Shown in pieces: positions 26,456 to 34,706 of a stretch of DNA of 64,000 nt. A program made the translations under genes and the position numbers. A model generated the notes under the pieces. That model saw only the letters and a list, made by a program, of their open reading frames with translations. It was not told where the DNA came from and did no database searches. This DNA comes from Anaerolineae bacterium (GTDB taxonomy: Bacteria > Chloroflexota > Anaerolineae > Anaerolineales > Anaerolineaceae): the NCBI GenBank assembly GCA_013178185.1, contig JABLXC010000021.1, positions 97,942-161,941 of the forward strand, in the 5' to 3' direction. Position 1 is the stretch's first letter; each line of letters starts with the position of its first letter.

Positions 26456-27814
26456 TCACACGATCCCTTTTATTGCGTTTTGCAAACCAACCAGCAATGC
26501 CCCATCCTGGTCTGGTAAGATTGTTCGAGGATCAAACACAACGTACTCATCTTGCACGCGTGCGATGATCGGAGGATTCGCCGAGCGTAAGCGTTTCAAG
26601 AACTGATTGGGTTGCTCAATTTTAAGGGCAAACAAATAGGTGGGCAGAGTCTCTCCCGGCAAACTTCCACCCCCAATGGTCGAAAACCCCTCGATAATTT
26701 CCCCAATTCCAAGATTTTCCTGCCAATGCCTGGCGTGAATCTCAATTTCGCGCCGTGTTTTGGCGATCATTTGCCAGACAGGCACTTCTCGCTCGGCCTC
26801 ATCTTTCAAGTAATGGAGCAGAGTGGCCGAAAGCGCAGCCAGACACAGCTTGTCCGCCCGAACAGCCCTGGCAATCGGATGCCGTCTGATTTTTGCTATC
26901 AGATCCGCACGCCCCGCGATAATCCCAGCCTGGGGTCCTCCAAGAAGTTTATCGCCGGAAAAACACACCAGATCAGTACCCGCCGCGAGCGATTCTTGTA
27001 CCGTTGGCTCATGAGAAAGTCCAAAACGAGTTGTGTCGAGTAAAGCGCCCGAACCCAGGTCATCCACAAACAAGACGTTGTATTCATGCGCTAAAGAGGC
27101 GATTTCGCTCAGCGAAGGTTCACTTGTGAAACCAATGATTTTGAAATTAGACTGATGGGCGTGTAAAACCAAAGCGGCTGGTTCTTGCAGAGCTTCTTGA
27201 TAATCCAATAAATTTACCCGGTTTGTTGCGCCTACCTCAACAAGTCTTGCGCCCGACTGCTTCATCACATCCGGTATTCGAAACCCGCCTCCAATCTCTA
27301 CCAGTTGGGTGCGAGAGATGATAACTCGTTTACGTTTTGCCAGCGCAGAGAGGATAAGGAATACAGCGCTTGCATTATTATTTACGACCAGAGCCGCCTC
27401 GGCGCCTGTAATACGCCGCAACAGTTCCTCAGCATGAACCCCTCTTGATCCCCGATTCCCTAGTTCAAGATCGTACTCCAGTGTTGAATATCCCCCGCTC
27501 AAACTGGCCAAAGCCTGCAATGCCGATTTGCTCAACGGAGCACGTCCAAGGTTGGTGTGTAAGACCACCCCTGTGGCATTGATGACAGATATTAATGTTG
27601 GCGCTGTCCATGCTTCAAGTTGTTCCCGAGCCAGATCCAAAACCAGGTGCCTTTGAGGAATCGTGCTTTGATCCTTGTATGCAGAACGAATGTCCGATAA
27701 GACGTGCCGTATAGCATCAAGCGTAAGAGGTCGCCCAAAAGACGCGATTAATTCTGCCGCAGTCCGGGTTTGCAATAGTTGCTCAATGGAAGGTAAGGAG
27801 CGCAGGTCATTCAT
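26456..27814 (-). CDS. selA: L-seryl-tRNA(Sec) selenium transferase SelA
   Basis: A 452-residue PLP enzyme that converts seryl-tRNA(Sec) to selenocysteinyl-tRNA(Sec) using selenophosphate. The N-terminal domain begins LRSLPSIEQLL as in SelA. The core has INATGVVLHTNLGRAPLS, FVDDLGSGALL, and the PLP Lys in LVCFSGDKLLGGPQAG. Length fits (about 460). The ATG overlaps the stop of the preceding small membrane protein gene (ATGA). No selB, selD or selC (tRNA-Sec) is visible in this window, so the rest of the selenocysteine pathway must be elsewhere or absent. Confidence 0.94.
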   Translation of the reverse strand: MNDLRSLPSIEQLLQTRTAAELIASFGRPLTLDAIRHVLSDIRSAYKDQSTIPQRHLVLDLAREQLEAWTAPTLISVINATGVVLHTNLGRAPLSKSALQALASLSGGYSTLEYDLELGNRGSRGVHAEELLRRITGAEAALVVNNNASAVFLILSALAKRKRVIISRTQLVEIGGGFRIPDVMKQSGARLVEVGATNRVNLLDYQEALQEPAALVLHAHQSNFKIIGFTSEPSLSEIASLAHEYNVLFVDDLGSGALLDTTRFGLSHEPTVQESLAAGTDLVCFSGDKLLGGPQAGIIAGRADLIAKIRRHPIARAVRADKLCLAALSATLLHYLKDEAEREVPVWQMIAKTRREIEIHARHWQENLGIGEIIEGFSTIGGGSLPGETLPTYLFALKIEQPNQFLKRLRSANPPIIARVQDEYVVFDPRTILPDQDGALLVGLQNAIKGIV

Positions 27815-28203
27815 TCTTTAGGTTCTCTGGGTTTCCACTGGCTGCGCTCCCTTAACCGCAACAAGAATTCTACCAAACCGAACCCTGCTGCCAAAAATAG
27901 AGCCAGCGCCGGATTTAACACCCCCCCAGGAAGTAACCACACGATTAAATCGCCATAGATTCCAATCCAGATCGCCTGTCTGAGAATCGCGCTGCCCGAG
28001 ATCGGTGTTTCACCAGGAAAACGCATATGGAGATAGGAAATGAAAGGGAGCGAAGTTCCAACTAAAGCCATAGTGAGGAGAAAGTAGAAAAGCCATCGTG
28101 GGCCCAGGGTGGGCAACATTAGAAAAATGACAACAAAAACCCCGCTCCAGCCTATAGAACCGAGAATGAAACCCGTCCAAACAAATTTGCGCAATGGGGG
28201 CAA
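27811..28203 (-). CDS. Small hypothetical membrane protein, first gene of the selA operon
   Basis: A 130-residue protein with four hydrophobic segments (WTGFILGSIGWSGVFVVIFL, then FYFLLTMALVGTSLPFISYL and two more) and a basic C-terminus. No family recognised. The reading frame is open up to a TTG at 28254. I prefer the TTG at 28203 because AGGAG sits eight bases before it and because a TGATATAAT promoter element lies inside the longer version. It ends in an ATGA overlap with selA. Confidence 0.6.
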   Translation of the reverse strand: MPPLRKFVWTGFILGSIGWSGVFVVIFLMLPTLGPRWLFYFLLTMALVGTSLPFISYLHMRFPGETPISGSAILRQAIWIGIYGDLIVWLLPGGVLNPALALFLAAGFGLVEFLLRLRERSQWKPREPKE

Positions 28204-28237
28204 ATGGATATGCTCCTGAAGTGATGGACTTTTTTTG

Positions 28238-28246
28238 ATTATATCA
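28238..28246 (-). promoter_or_regulatory. Extended -10 promoter for the selA-tsaD-sigma operon
   Basis: On the minus strand TGATATAAT matches the extended -10 form TGnTATAAT, 35 bases before the preferred TTG start at 28203. No strong -35 is seen. It is back to back with the met promoter. Confidence 0.5.
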
Positions 28247-28255
28247 TAGGGCAAA

Positions 28256-28284
28256 TTGACCTGTTTTGGTCTTTATGTTACAAT
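28256..28284 (+). promoter_or_regulatory. Sigma-70 promoter of the met-coa operon
   Basis: TTGACC at 28256-28261 and TACAAT at 28279-28284, spaced by exactly 17 bases, lie about 40 bases before the SAM riboswitch. Confidence 0.75.
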
Positions 28285-28325
28285 CACGACAAAATTGATC
28301 AGGGTAAGAATTAATTTCTTGCCTG

Positions 28326-28434
28326 CTCATCACGAGAGGTGGAGGGACCGGCCCTGTGAAACCTCGGCAACCACTTCAAATGGATGGTGCCAATTCCGGC
28401 AGAAGCTGCTCCAGCAGGGTTTCTGGAAGATGAG
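28326..28434 (+). ncRNA. SAM-I riboswitch (S-box) aptamer
   Basis: The leader contains the S-box core in order: CACGAGAGGTGGAGGGAC, then GGCCCTGTGAAACCTCGGCAACC, GGTGCCAATTCCGGCAGAA, and a closing GGAAGATGAGAG. Helix P1 pairs CTCATC (28326-28331) with GATGAG (28429-28434). In this class SAM binding stabilises P1 and lets a terminator form. The terminator follows at 28452, and GAGAG of the P1 3' side can pair with CTCTC of its left arm as an antiterminator. The regulated gene downstream is metH, as expected for methionine control. Confidence 0.95.
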
Positions 28435-28451
28435 AGTGCTTAAGAAGACGC

Positions 28452-28476
28452 GCCTCTCTTGCCAGAGAGGCTTTCT
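28452..28476 (+). terminator. Riboswitch-controlled terminator
   Basis: GCCTCTCT/AGAGAGGC stem with a TGCC loop followed by TTTCTTT, 17 bases after the SAM-I aptamer. It should form when SAM is bound and stop transcription into metH. Confidence 0.85.
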
Positions 28477-28515
28477 TTGTTATCTAGGAGAATTGAAGAA
28501 CGATAGAGGTATTCA

Positions 28516-31500
28516 ATGGGTCAAACGTATACAAATTCCAGGTACATCGAGTTGATCAAAAATAAAATTGTCGTCTTTGATGGCGCCATGGGTACCAGTT
28601 TACAGGCTTTGGGTCTAACCGCGGCCGAATTCGGCGGTGAAAAAACGAATGGGTGCAATGATTACCTCGTGCTTAGTCACCCCAAAGCAGTCGAATCTGT
28701 TCACCGTTCTTTCCTGGAAGCCGGCGTGGATGTTATCGAGACCGACACTTTCCGTTCAAATCGTATCACGCTGGCTGAATATGGCCTCGAAAATAGCGTA
28801 TTGACAATAAACCAGGCGGCCGCGGCGCTCGCGCGCAAACTTGCGGATGAATTTACGCAAAAAACAGGGCAAGAGCGCCTGGTTGCTGGTTCAATTGGCC
28901 CTACCGGCAAACTACCTTCGATGAACGACCCAGAGTTATCCGATATTTCTTTTGAGCAATTGGTGAATATCTTTTCAGAACAGGCAACGGGATTAATTCG
29001 AGGTGGCGTTGATCTAATCCTAATCGAAACTTCTCAGGACATCCTGGAAGTCAAAGCTGCAATTTTGGGTATCCATCAGGCTTTTGAAAAAAACAACGTC
29101 CGTTTGCCCATCCAGGCGCAAGTAACCCTAGACACTACCGGTCGTATGCTATTGGGAACAGACATCAGCGCCGTGCTCACAATTTTAGAGAATTTTCCTC
29201 TGGCCGCCATCGGCCTAAACTGTTCCACCGGCCCCGATTACATGCGAGAACCCATTCAACTCTTGGGAGAACAATCTACCCTGCCGGTATCCTGCATCCC
29301 TAACGCTGGTCTCCCACTGAATATCGATGGGCAAGCAGTGTATCCACTCGAACCCGAACCCTTCGCCGAAACTCTAATCGAATTTGTCAACAAATACAAA
29401 ATCAACATTGTAGGCGGCTGCTGCGGAACGACGCCAGCGCACTTAAAACGCCTGGTCGAAGGATTGAAGAACACCCCACCCAATAATCGGCCTCATTTCT
29501 CCTCACCCCGTCTGGCCTCAGCCACCAGAGCAGCTATGATGATTCAAGAACCTCCTCCCTTTCTGATTGGGGAGAGACTAAATACGCAGGGAAGCCGGAA
29601 GTTTAAAGAGATTATCCTTGCAGAAAATTATGAGAATATTCTTGAAATTGCCAGACAGCAGGTGGAGAATGGCGCCCACGGATTAGATATCTGCGTCGCC
29701 TTGACTGAAAGGGCAGATGAAGCCGAGACGATCCGCAAAGTGATCAAGACTTTAGCCCCTGTGATTCACACCCCCTTTGTAATTGACAGCACCGAGCCGG
29801 AAGTTATGGAAGTTGCATTACAAACCGCGCCGGGGCGCTGCCTTTTAAATTCCGCAAACCTGGAAAGCGGACGGGAAAAGGCAGATAAAATTTTCAGTCT
29901 TGCAAGAAAATATAATGCGGCTGTCATTGCTTTGACGATAGACGAACAGGGAATGGCAAAATCCGCCGCGAGGAAATTAGAAGTAGCCAAAAGAATTTAT
30001 GAAATAGCCGTAGATGACCATGGCTTAACACCTAAAGATTTGGTGTTCGATACGCTGACATTCACGCTTGCGACCGGCGATCCTGAATTCATGCAATCAG
30101 CTTATGAGACCATAGAGGGCATCCGGCTCATAAAGCGAGAGCTGCCCGGCGTACTTGCCTCCCTGGGGGTAAGCAACGTTTCTTTTGGGCTCACGCCAGC
30201 AGCTCGCCATGTCTTAAACAGCGTGATGCTTTTCCACGCCGTTCAAGCAGGACTGGACATGGCCATTGTCAACCCTGCACAGATCACCCCATACCCAGAC
30301 ATACCTGAAAATGAGAGAGCCCTGGCCGAAGACTTGATTTACAACCGTCGAAATGACAGCCTTCAAAGATACATTGAATATTTCGAAAAATTCAAAGGCG
30401 GCGACAAAGAAAAAACCGGTGGAACACAGGCGCTACTTTCTGCCATGACGCCCGCGCAAAGAATTCACTGGCGCATCGTCCACCGGCAAAAAGAAGATAT
30501 CGAAAAGGATATTGATGTAATCATTGATGAAAATTCCGGAAACGGAAAACATGGCACCGCTATCAAAATTCTGAACGACGTTCTATTGCCGGCCATGAAA
30601 GAAGTTGGGGATAAGTTCGGAAGCGGCGAGCTTATCCTGCCTTTCGTGCTTCAATCTGCAGAGGTGATGAAAAAAGCTGTTTCTCATGTAGAAAAATATT
30701 TGGAACGAAAAGAAGGGGTATCCAAAGGAAAAATCGTCCTTGCCACCGTGTATGGAGATGTGCACGACATCGGCAAAAACCTTGTAAAAACCATCTTATC
30801 CAACAATGGGTATGAGGTGATCGATCTAGGAAAACAGGTGCCGGCTGAGACAATCATAACAAAAGCTGTAGAAATCAATGCAAATGCCATTGGGTTGAGC
30901 GCCTTGCTTGTAAGCACAAGCAAACAAATGCCATTAATTGTAAATGAGCTGCATCGAAGAAAACTGGAATTTCCTGTGCTGATTGGCGGAGCAGCCATTA
31001 ACCGCCGTTTTGGCAGGCGCATTCTGCGGACTGAAACCGGAGAATATTATCGAGCCGGAGTCTTTTATTGCAAAGACGCTTTTGAAGGGTTAGAAACCAT
31101 CGAAACCCTTGTGAACGGGCGCAGCCGGGAAGAGTTGCTCGATCGCATTAAGCGAGAAGCCGAGATAGAGCTTGGGCGATCCTTCTCATCCGAAACAGCA
31201 GAGGTTACAACCTCATCGCGTTCAAACGTCCCACCCGCAGAGAATATCCCGCGCCCGCCAAGTTGGGGTGTGAAGACAGTCAGACAAATGCCACTGGAAA
31301 TTGTTTTCCAATTTCTCCCTCTCAACGAATTATTCCGGCTGTCATGGGGAGGAAAAAACACACACGGCGAAGACTGGGAAAAACTACGGCAAGATTTTGA
31401 GGATCGGCTGATTAAAATGCAGCACCAGGCAATTCAAGAAGGTTGGCTTAAGCCCCAAGGGGTCTATGGATATTTTCCAGCCCAATCCACGGGAAACGAT

Positions 31501-32040
31501 TTAATCATCTATGCCCCCGATAGTATTGATTCCGGCAACCCTGTCGAACTGGCGCGAATGTCTTTCCCCCGTCAGAGCAGCGGCGAAATGTTGTGCCTAT
31601 CGGATTACTTCATCGAGGTTAACCCTGAAAAGTATGATGTGGTTGCATTTCAAGTAGTGACGGTCGGAAACGCCGCCGCCGAGCTGATTGGAAAATTACA
31701 AGAGGAAGGCAACTATAGCGAAGCTTATTTTATTCACGGACTGGCAGTGCAAACCGCCGAAGCCACAGCAGAATACTTGCATCGCCATATTCGCCGTGAA
31801 TTGGGCTTATCAGAATATCAGGGCAAGCGATACTCATGGGGTTACCCCGCCATTCCAGAACTAAAAGACCATAAAACTGTGTTTCAACTTTTACATGCCG
31901 AGAGAGAGCTTGGCATGAAACTTACATCGGCTTACCAGCTCGTTCCGGAACAATCTACCGCCGCGATCATCGTTCATCATCCCCACGCAAAATATTACAA
32001 CGTGGGTGAAAACCGTATCAACCAACTCATCAAAGAGTAA
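28516..32040 (+). CDS. metH: Cobalamin-dependent methionine synthase MetH
   Basis: A 1174-residue, full-length four-module enzyme that methylates homocysteine from methyl-THF through cobalamin. In order: homocysteine-binding module (about 10-320, FDGAMGTSLQ; zinc Cys in GLNCSTGP and VGGCCGTTP); methyl-THF-binding module (about 345-610, FLIGERLNTQGSRKF); cap and B12-binding module (about 650-890, with the lower axial ligand motif GDVHDIGKN); and the SAM-binding reactivation module (about 930-1174, ending in YYNVGENR). GAGG lies eight bases before the ATG. It is the first gene after the SAM-I riboswitch and is followed after three bases by a second homocysteine methyltransferase. Confidence 0.96.
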   Translation: MGQTYTNSRYIELIKNKIVVFDGAMGTSLQALGLTAAEFGGEKTNGCNDYLVLSHPKAVESVHRSFLEAGVDVIETDTFRSNRITLAEYGLENSVLTINQAAAALARKLADEFTQKTGQERLVAGSIGPTGKLPSMNDPELSDISFEQLVNIFSEQATGLIRGGVDLILIETSQDILEVKAAILGIHQAFEKNNVRLPIQAQVTLDTTGRMLLGTDISAVLTILENFPLAAIGLNCSTGPDYMREPIQLLGEQSTLPVSCIPNAGLPLNIDGQAVYPLEPEPFAETLIEFVNKYKINIVGGCCGTTPAHLKRLVEGLKNTPPNNRPHFSSPRLASATRAAMMIQEPPPFLIGERLNTQGSRKFKEIILAENYENILEIARQQVENGAHGLDICVALTERADEAETIRKVIKTLAPVIHTPFVIDSTEPEVMEVALQTAPGRCLLNSANLESGREKADKIFSLARKYNAAVIALTIDEQGMAKSAARKLEVAKRIYEIAVDDHGLTPKDLVFDTLTFTLATGDPEFMQSAYETIEGIRLIKRELPGVLASLGVSNVSFGLTPAARHVLNSVMLFHAVQAGLDMAIVNPAQITPYPDIPENERALAEDLIYNRRNDSLQRYIEYFEKFKGGDKEKTGGTQALLSAMTPAQRIHWRIVHRQKEDIEKDIDVIIDENSGNGKHGTAIKILNDVLLPAMKEVGDKFGSGELILPFVLQSAEVMKKAVSHVEKYLERKEGVSKGKIVLATVYGDVHDIGKNLVKTILSNNGYEVIDLGKQVPAETIITKAVEINANAIGLSALLVSTSKQMPLIVNELHRRKLEFPVLIGGAAINRRFGRRILRTETGEYYRAGVFYCKDAFEGLETIETLVNGRSREELLDRIKREAEIELGRSFSSETAEVTTSSRSNVPPAENIPRPPSWGVKTVRQMPLEIVFQFLPLNELFRLSWGGKNTHGEDWEKLRQDFEDRLIKMQHQAIQEGWLKPQGVYGYFPAQSTGNDLIIYAPDSIDSGNPVELARMSFPRQSSGEMLCLSDYFIEVNPEKYDVVAFQVVTVGNAAAELIGKLQEEGNYSEAYFIHGLAVQTAEATAEYLHRHIRRELGLSEYQGKRYSWGYPAIPELKDHKTVFQLLHAERELGMKLTSAYQLVPEQSTAAIIVHHPHAKYYNVGENRINQLIKE

Positions 32041-32043
32041 CTC

Positions 32044-33909
32044 ATGGAAAGAAACAATAATCCATTTCTATCGTTGATAAAATCTGGCCGCCCTGTCCTG
32101 TTTGATGGTGCAATGGGGACAATCCTCCATCAGCGCGGCATTGGATTTGATGAGTGTTTCGATGGATTGAATCTGAGCCAACCTGCCATCGTGGCAGAGG
32201 TACATCGCGAATACATTGAGGCTGGTGCCCAGGTCATTCAAACCAATACCTTTGGCGCCAACCGGTATAAACTGGCACGCCACGGGTTGGAAGAAAAAGT
32301 TAAAGAAATTAACACCGCAGCCGTGGAATTGGCCAATCGGGTGATTATGGCCTCTTTTAAGCCCGTGCTGGTTGCCGGAGATGTTGGCCCATTGGGAGTC
32401 CGGTTAGCTCCATTTGGAAGGGTGCAATTGGATGAAGCCATAGCATCTTTTTCCGAACAAATCTCTGCCCTCGCCAATAGTGGAGCGCATCTAATTATTA
32501 TCGAAACGATGACCGACCTGTATGAGGTGCATGCTGCCATTCAGGCCGCCCGAAGAGTTGCTCCCCACCTGCCCATTATTGCCTCAATGACCTTTACACG
32601 CGATGACCGCACGCTGTTAGGAGATAGCCCTTCCAAAGTCGCACAGAAAATTAACGAAGATGGTGCAGATATCATAGGGGTAAACTGTTCAGGTGGGCCT
32701 AATCAAATCCTCCGGATCCTCAAGCAAATGCGGCAGGCCGTCCCGCATGGGCGCTTCTCTGTGATGCCTAACGCTGGTTGGCCCGAACAAATTGGCGACA
32801 GAATTATGTACCCGGCTGCGCCTGAGTATTTCGGAGAGTACGCGCTGGCCTTCTGGCAGGCAGGCGCCTCTGTAATCGGGGGTTGTTGTGGAACAACACC
32901 CAAACATATCGAGGCAATGGCAAAAGCTCTCCAGTCTGCTCCAGAGCTTAATACGATAGCTGGATTACCGATTTCTTCCCTCGAAGGAGAGGAAGCATCG
33001 CCAGCAGAACAGCCAACAGAACTCTCAAACAAAATTTCTAACAAGAAATTTATTATCGCCGTTGAGATGGATCCTCCCCGTGGCTTATCCACACACAAAC
33101 TATTGGCAGGAGCAAGTCTATTAACAGAATCAGGGGCCGACGTAATCAACGTTGCGGATAGCCCGATGGCGCGTATGCGGATGAGCCCCTGGGCAGTATG
33201 CAATCTCATCCAAAGAAAGGTGGGAATTGAAACAATCCTTCATTTCCCAACCCGCGGCCGTAATCTCATCAGAGTTCAGGGTGATCTATTGGCAGCGCAT
33301 GCGCTGGGCGTTAGAAATGTCTTTGTTGTAATGGGTGATCCAACCGCAATTGGGGACTATCCAAACGCCATGGACAACTTCGATCTGGTTCCCTCTGGCT
33401 TGATTAAACTGATCAAACAAGGTTTCAATATGGGCGTTGATCATGCTGGGACCAATATCGGTCAACCCACAACCTTCCTCGTCGGCTGTGCATTGAATCT
33501 GCTTCCTCCGGACCCGATCAAGGAAATCAAGACCTTGAAGAAGAAGATCGAAGCAGGGGCCGATTTTATCTTAACCCAACCAATCTACGACTTAAAACCC
33601 ATTCAATCTTTTTATGAAATGTATAATAATCTGTATGGTCCCCTGGAAATCCCGCTTTTCGTTGGCATCTTGCCCTTGGCAAGTTCTCGCCATGCGACCT
33701 TTCTAAATCAAGAAGTGCCAGGAATTACGATTTCAGAAGAGCTTGTTGCCAGAATGTCATCTTCAGGGGAAAATGGAGCTAAAACAGGGGTGAGAATCGC
33801 GATAGAATTGATAGAAGGAATCAAAACTCTTGCCCAGGGCATCTACCTGATGCCTGCCTTTAGTCGCTATGATCTCGCCGCCGAAATAATCGAAGAAGTG
33901 CGCTCATAA
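32044..33909 (+). CDS. Bifunctional homocysteine S-methyltransferase / methylenetetrahydrofolate reductase
   Basis: A 621-residue fusion like Bacillus YitJ. Residues about 10-300 are a homocysteine methyltransferase barrel (FDGAMGTILHQRG; zinc Cys in GVNCSGGP and IGGCCGTTPKH). Residues about 330-610 are a MetF-type reductase (IIAVEMDPPRG; FVVMGDPTAIGDYP; FILTQPIYDL). The reductase part supplies methyl-THF to MetH, encoded three bases upstream. The methyltransferase part may use another methyl donor or act with the reductase; its donor cannot be read from sequence. It is inside the riboswitch-controlled operon. Confidence 0.93.
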   Translation: MERNNNPFLSLIKSGRPVLFDGAMGTILHQRGIGFDECFDGLNLSQPAIVAEVHREYIEAGAQVIQTNTFGANRYKLARHGLEEKVKEINTAAVELANRVIMASFKPVLVAGDVGPLGVRLAPFGRVQLDEAIASFSEQISALANSGAHLIIIETMTDLYEVHAAIQAARRVAPHLPIIASMTFTRDDRTLLGDSPSKVAQKINEDGADIIGVNCSGGPNQILRILKQMRQAVPHGRFSVMPNAGWPEQIGDRIMYPAAPEYFGEYALAFWQAGASVIGGCCGTTPKHIEAMAKALQSAPELNTIAGLPISSLEGEEASPAEQPTELSNKISNKKFIIAVEMDPPRGLSTHKLLAGASLLTESGADVINVADSPMARMRMSPWAVCNLIQRKVGIETILHFPTRGRNLIRVQGDLLAAHALGVRNVFVVMGDPTAIGDYPNAMDNFDLVPSGLIKLIKQGFNMGVDHAGTNIGQPTTFLVGCALNLLPPDPIKEIKTLKKKIEAGADFILTQPIYDLKPIQSFYEMYNNLYGPLEIPLFVGILPLASSRHATFLNQEVPGITISEELVARMSSSGENGAKTGVRIAIELIEGIKTLAQGIYLMPAFSRYDLAAEIIEEVRS

Positions 33910-33938
33910 AGCATGAAATTATCAATCGGAAAAATCGA

Positions 33939-34703
33939 ATGCTCCTGACAATTGATATCGGCAACACGAATATTACCTTAGGGCTGTACGAAAATCAAAA
34001 TTTAGGGGCCCGCTGGAGACTTGCCACAGACCATGACCGCATGCCAGATGAGTATGGTCTTCAGATTCTGGGACTGCTTGAAAACAGCGGTTGTAAATTG
34101 AACTCTATTGAAGGCGTTTGCCTGGCTTCGGTTGTTCCCCCCCTCACAGGGAGAATCCTTCAGGCGTGTCAGCAATACCTGGGAAAACAGGCGTTCATCG
34201 TTGATCACAAGGTGAAAACAGGGATAAAAATTCTTTACGAAGACCCGTCGGCTGTTGGCGCAGATCGAATTGTCGATGCCGTTGCAGTTAAGCAGCTCTA
34301 TGGAGGCCCAGCTTGTGTGGTGGATTTTGGCACTGCGACGACATTCGATGCCCTGGATAAGAATGGGCAATACCTCGGAGGCGCCATTGCTCCAGGCATC
34401 GGAATTGCCGCCGAAGCGCTCGTTCAGCACACGGCCAAGCTTCCACGTGTAGATTTTCAAAGGCCGCCTTCTGTAATCGGTCGCAATACCGTTCATGCAA
34501 TGCAATCGGGGCTGCTGTTCGGATATGTTGCAATGGTAGAAGGGATGGTGGAACGCTTTCGAGCTGAATTAAGCCCTGAAATGAAAGTCATTGCAACCGG
34601 CGGACTGGCCGAGATTGTCGCCAACGAAACCAAAGTGATCCAGGTCTTAGCGCCCTGGCTAACCCTGGATGGCCTTCGAATCATTTGGGAAATGAACCAT
34701 TAA
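33939..34703 (+). CDS. coaX: Type III pantothenate kinase CoaX
   Basis: A 254-residue ASKHA-fold kinase that phosphorylates pantothenate, the first step of CoA synthesis. Signatures are MLLTIDIGNTNITLGLYE (phosphate 1 motif), VGADRIVDAVAVKQLYGG (catalytic Asp), CVVDFGTATTFDALD, and GGAIAPGIGIAAEALVQHTAKLPRV. Length is standard. It begins 29 bases after the reductase fusion and is followed after three bases by coaBC, so two consecutive CoA steps share this operon. Confidence 0.95.
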   Translation: MLLTIDIGNTNITLGLYENQNLGARWRLATDHDRMPDEYGLQILGLLENSGCKLNSIEGVCLASVVPPLTGRILQACQQYLGKQAFIVDHKVKTGIKILYEDPSAVGADRIVDAVAVKQLYGGPACVVDFGTATTFDALDKNGQYLGGAIAPGIGIAAEALVQHTAKLPRVDFQRPPSVIGRNTVHAMQSGLLFGYVAMVEGMVERFRAELSPEMKVIATGGLAEIVANETKVIQVLAPWLTLDGLRIIWEMNH

Positions 34704-34706
34704 GAA

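Noticed and set aside
28256..28555. A 99-codon open frame covering the metH leader
   Set aside because: The stretch is explained by the promoter, SAM-I riboswitch and terminator; the peptide has no family features.
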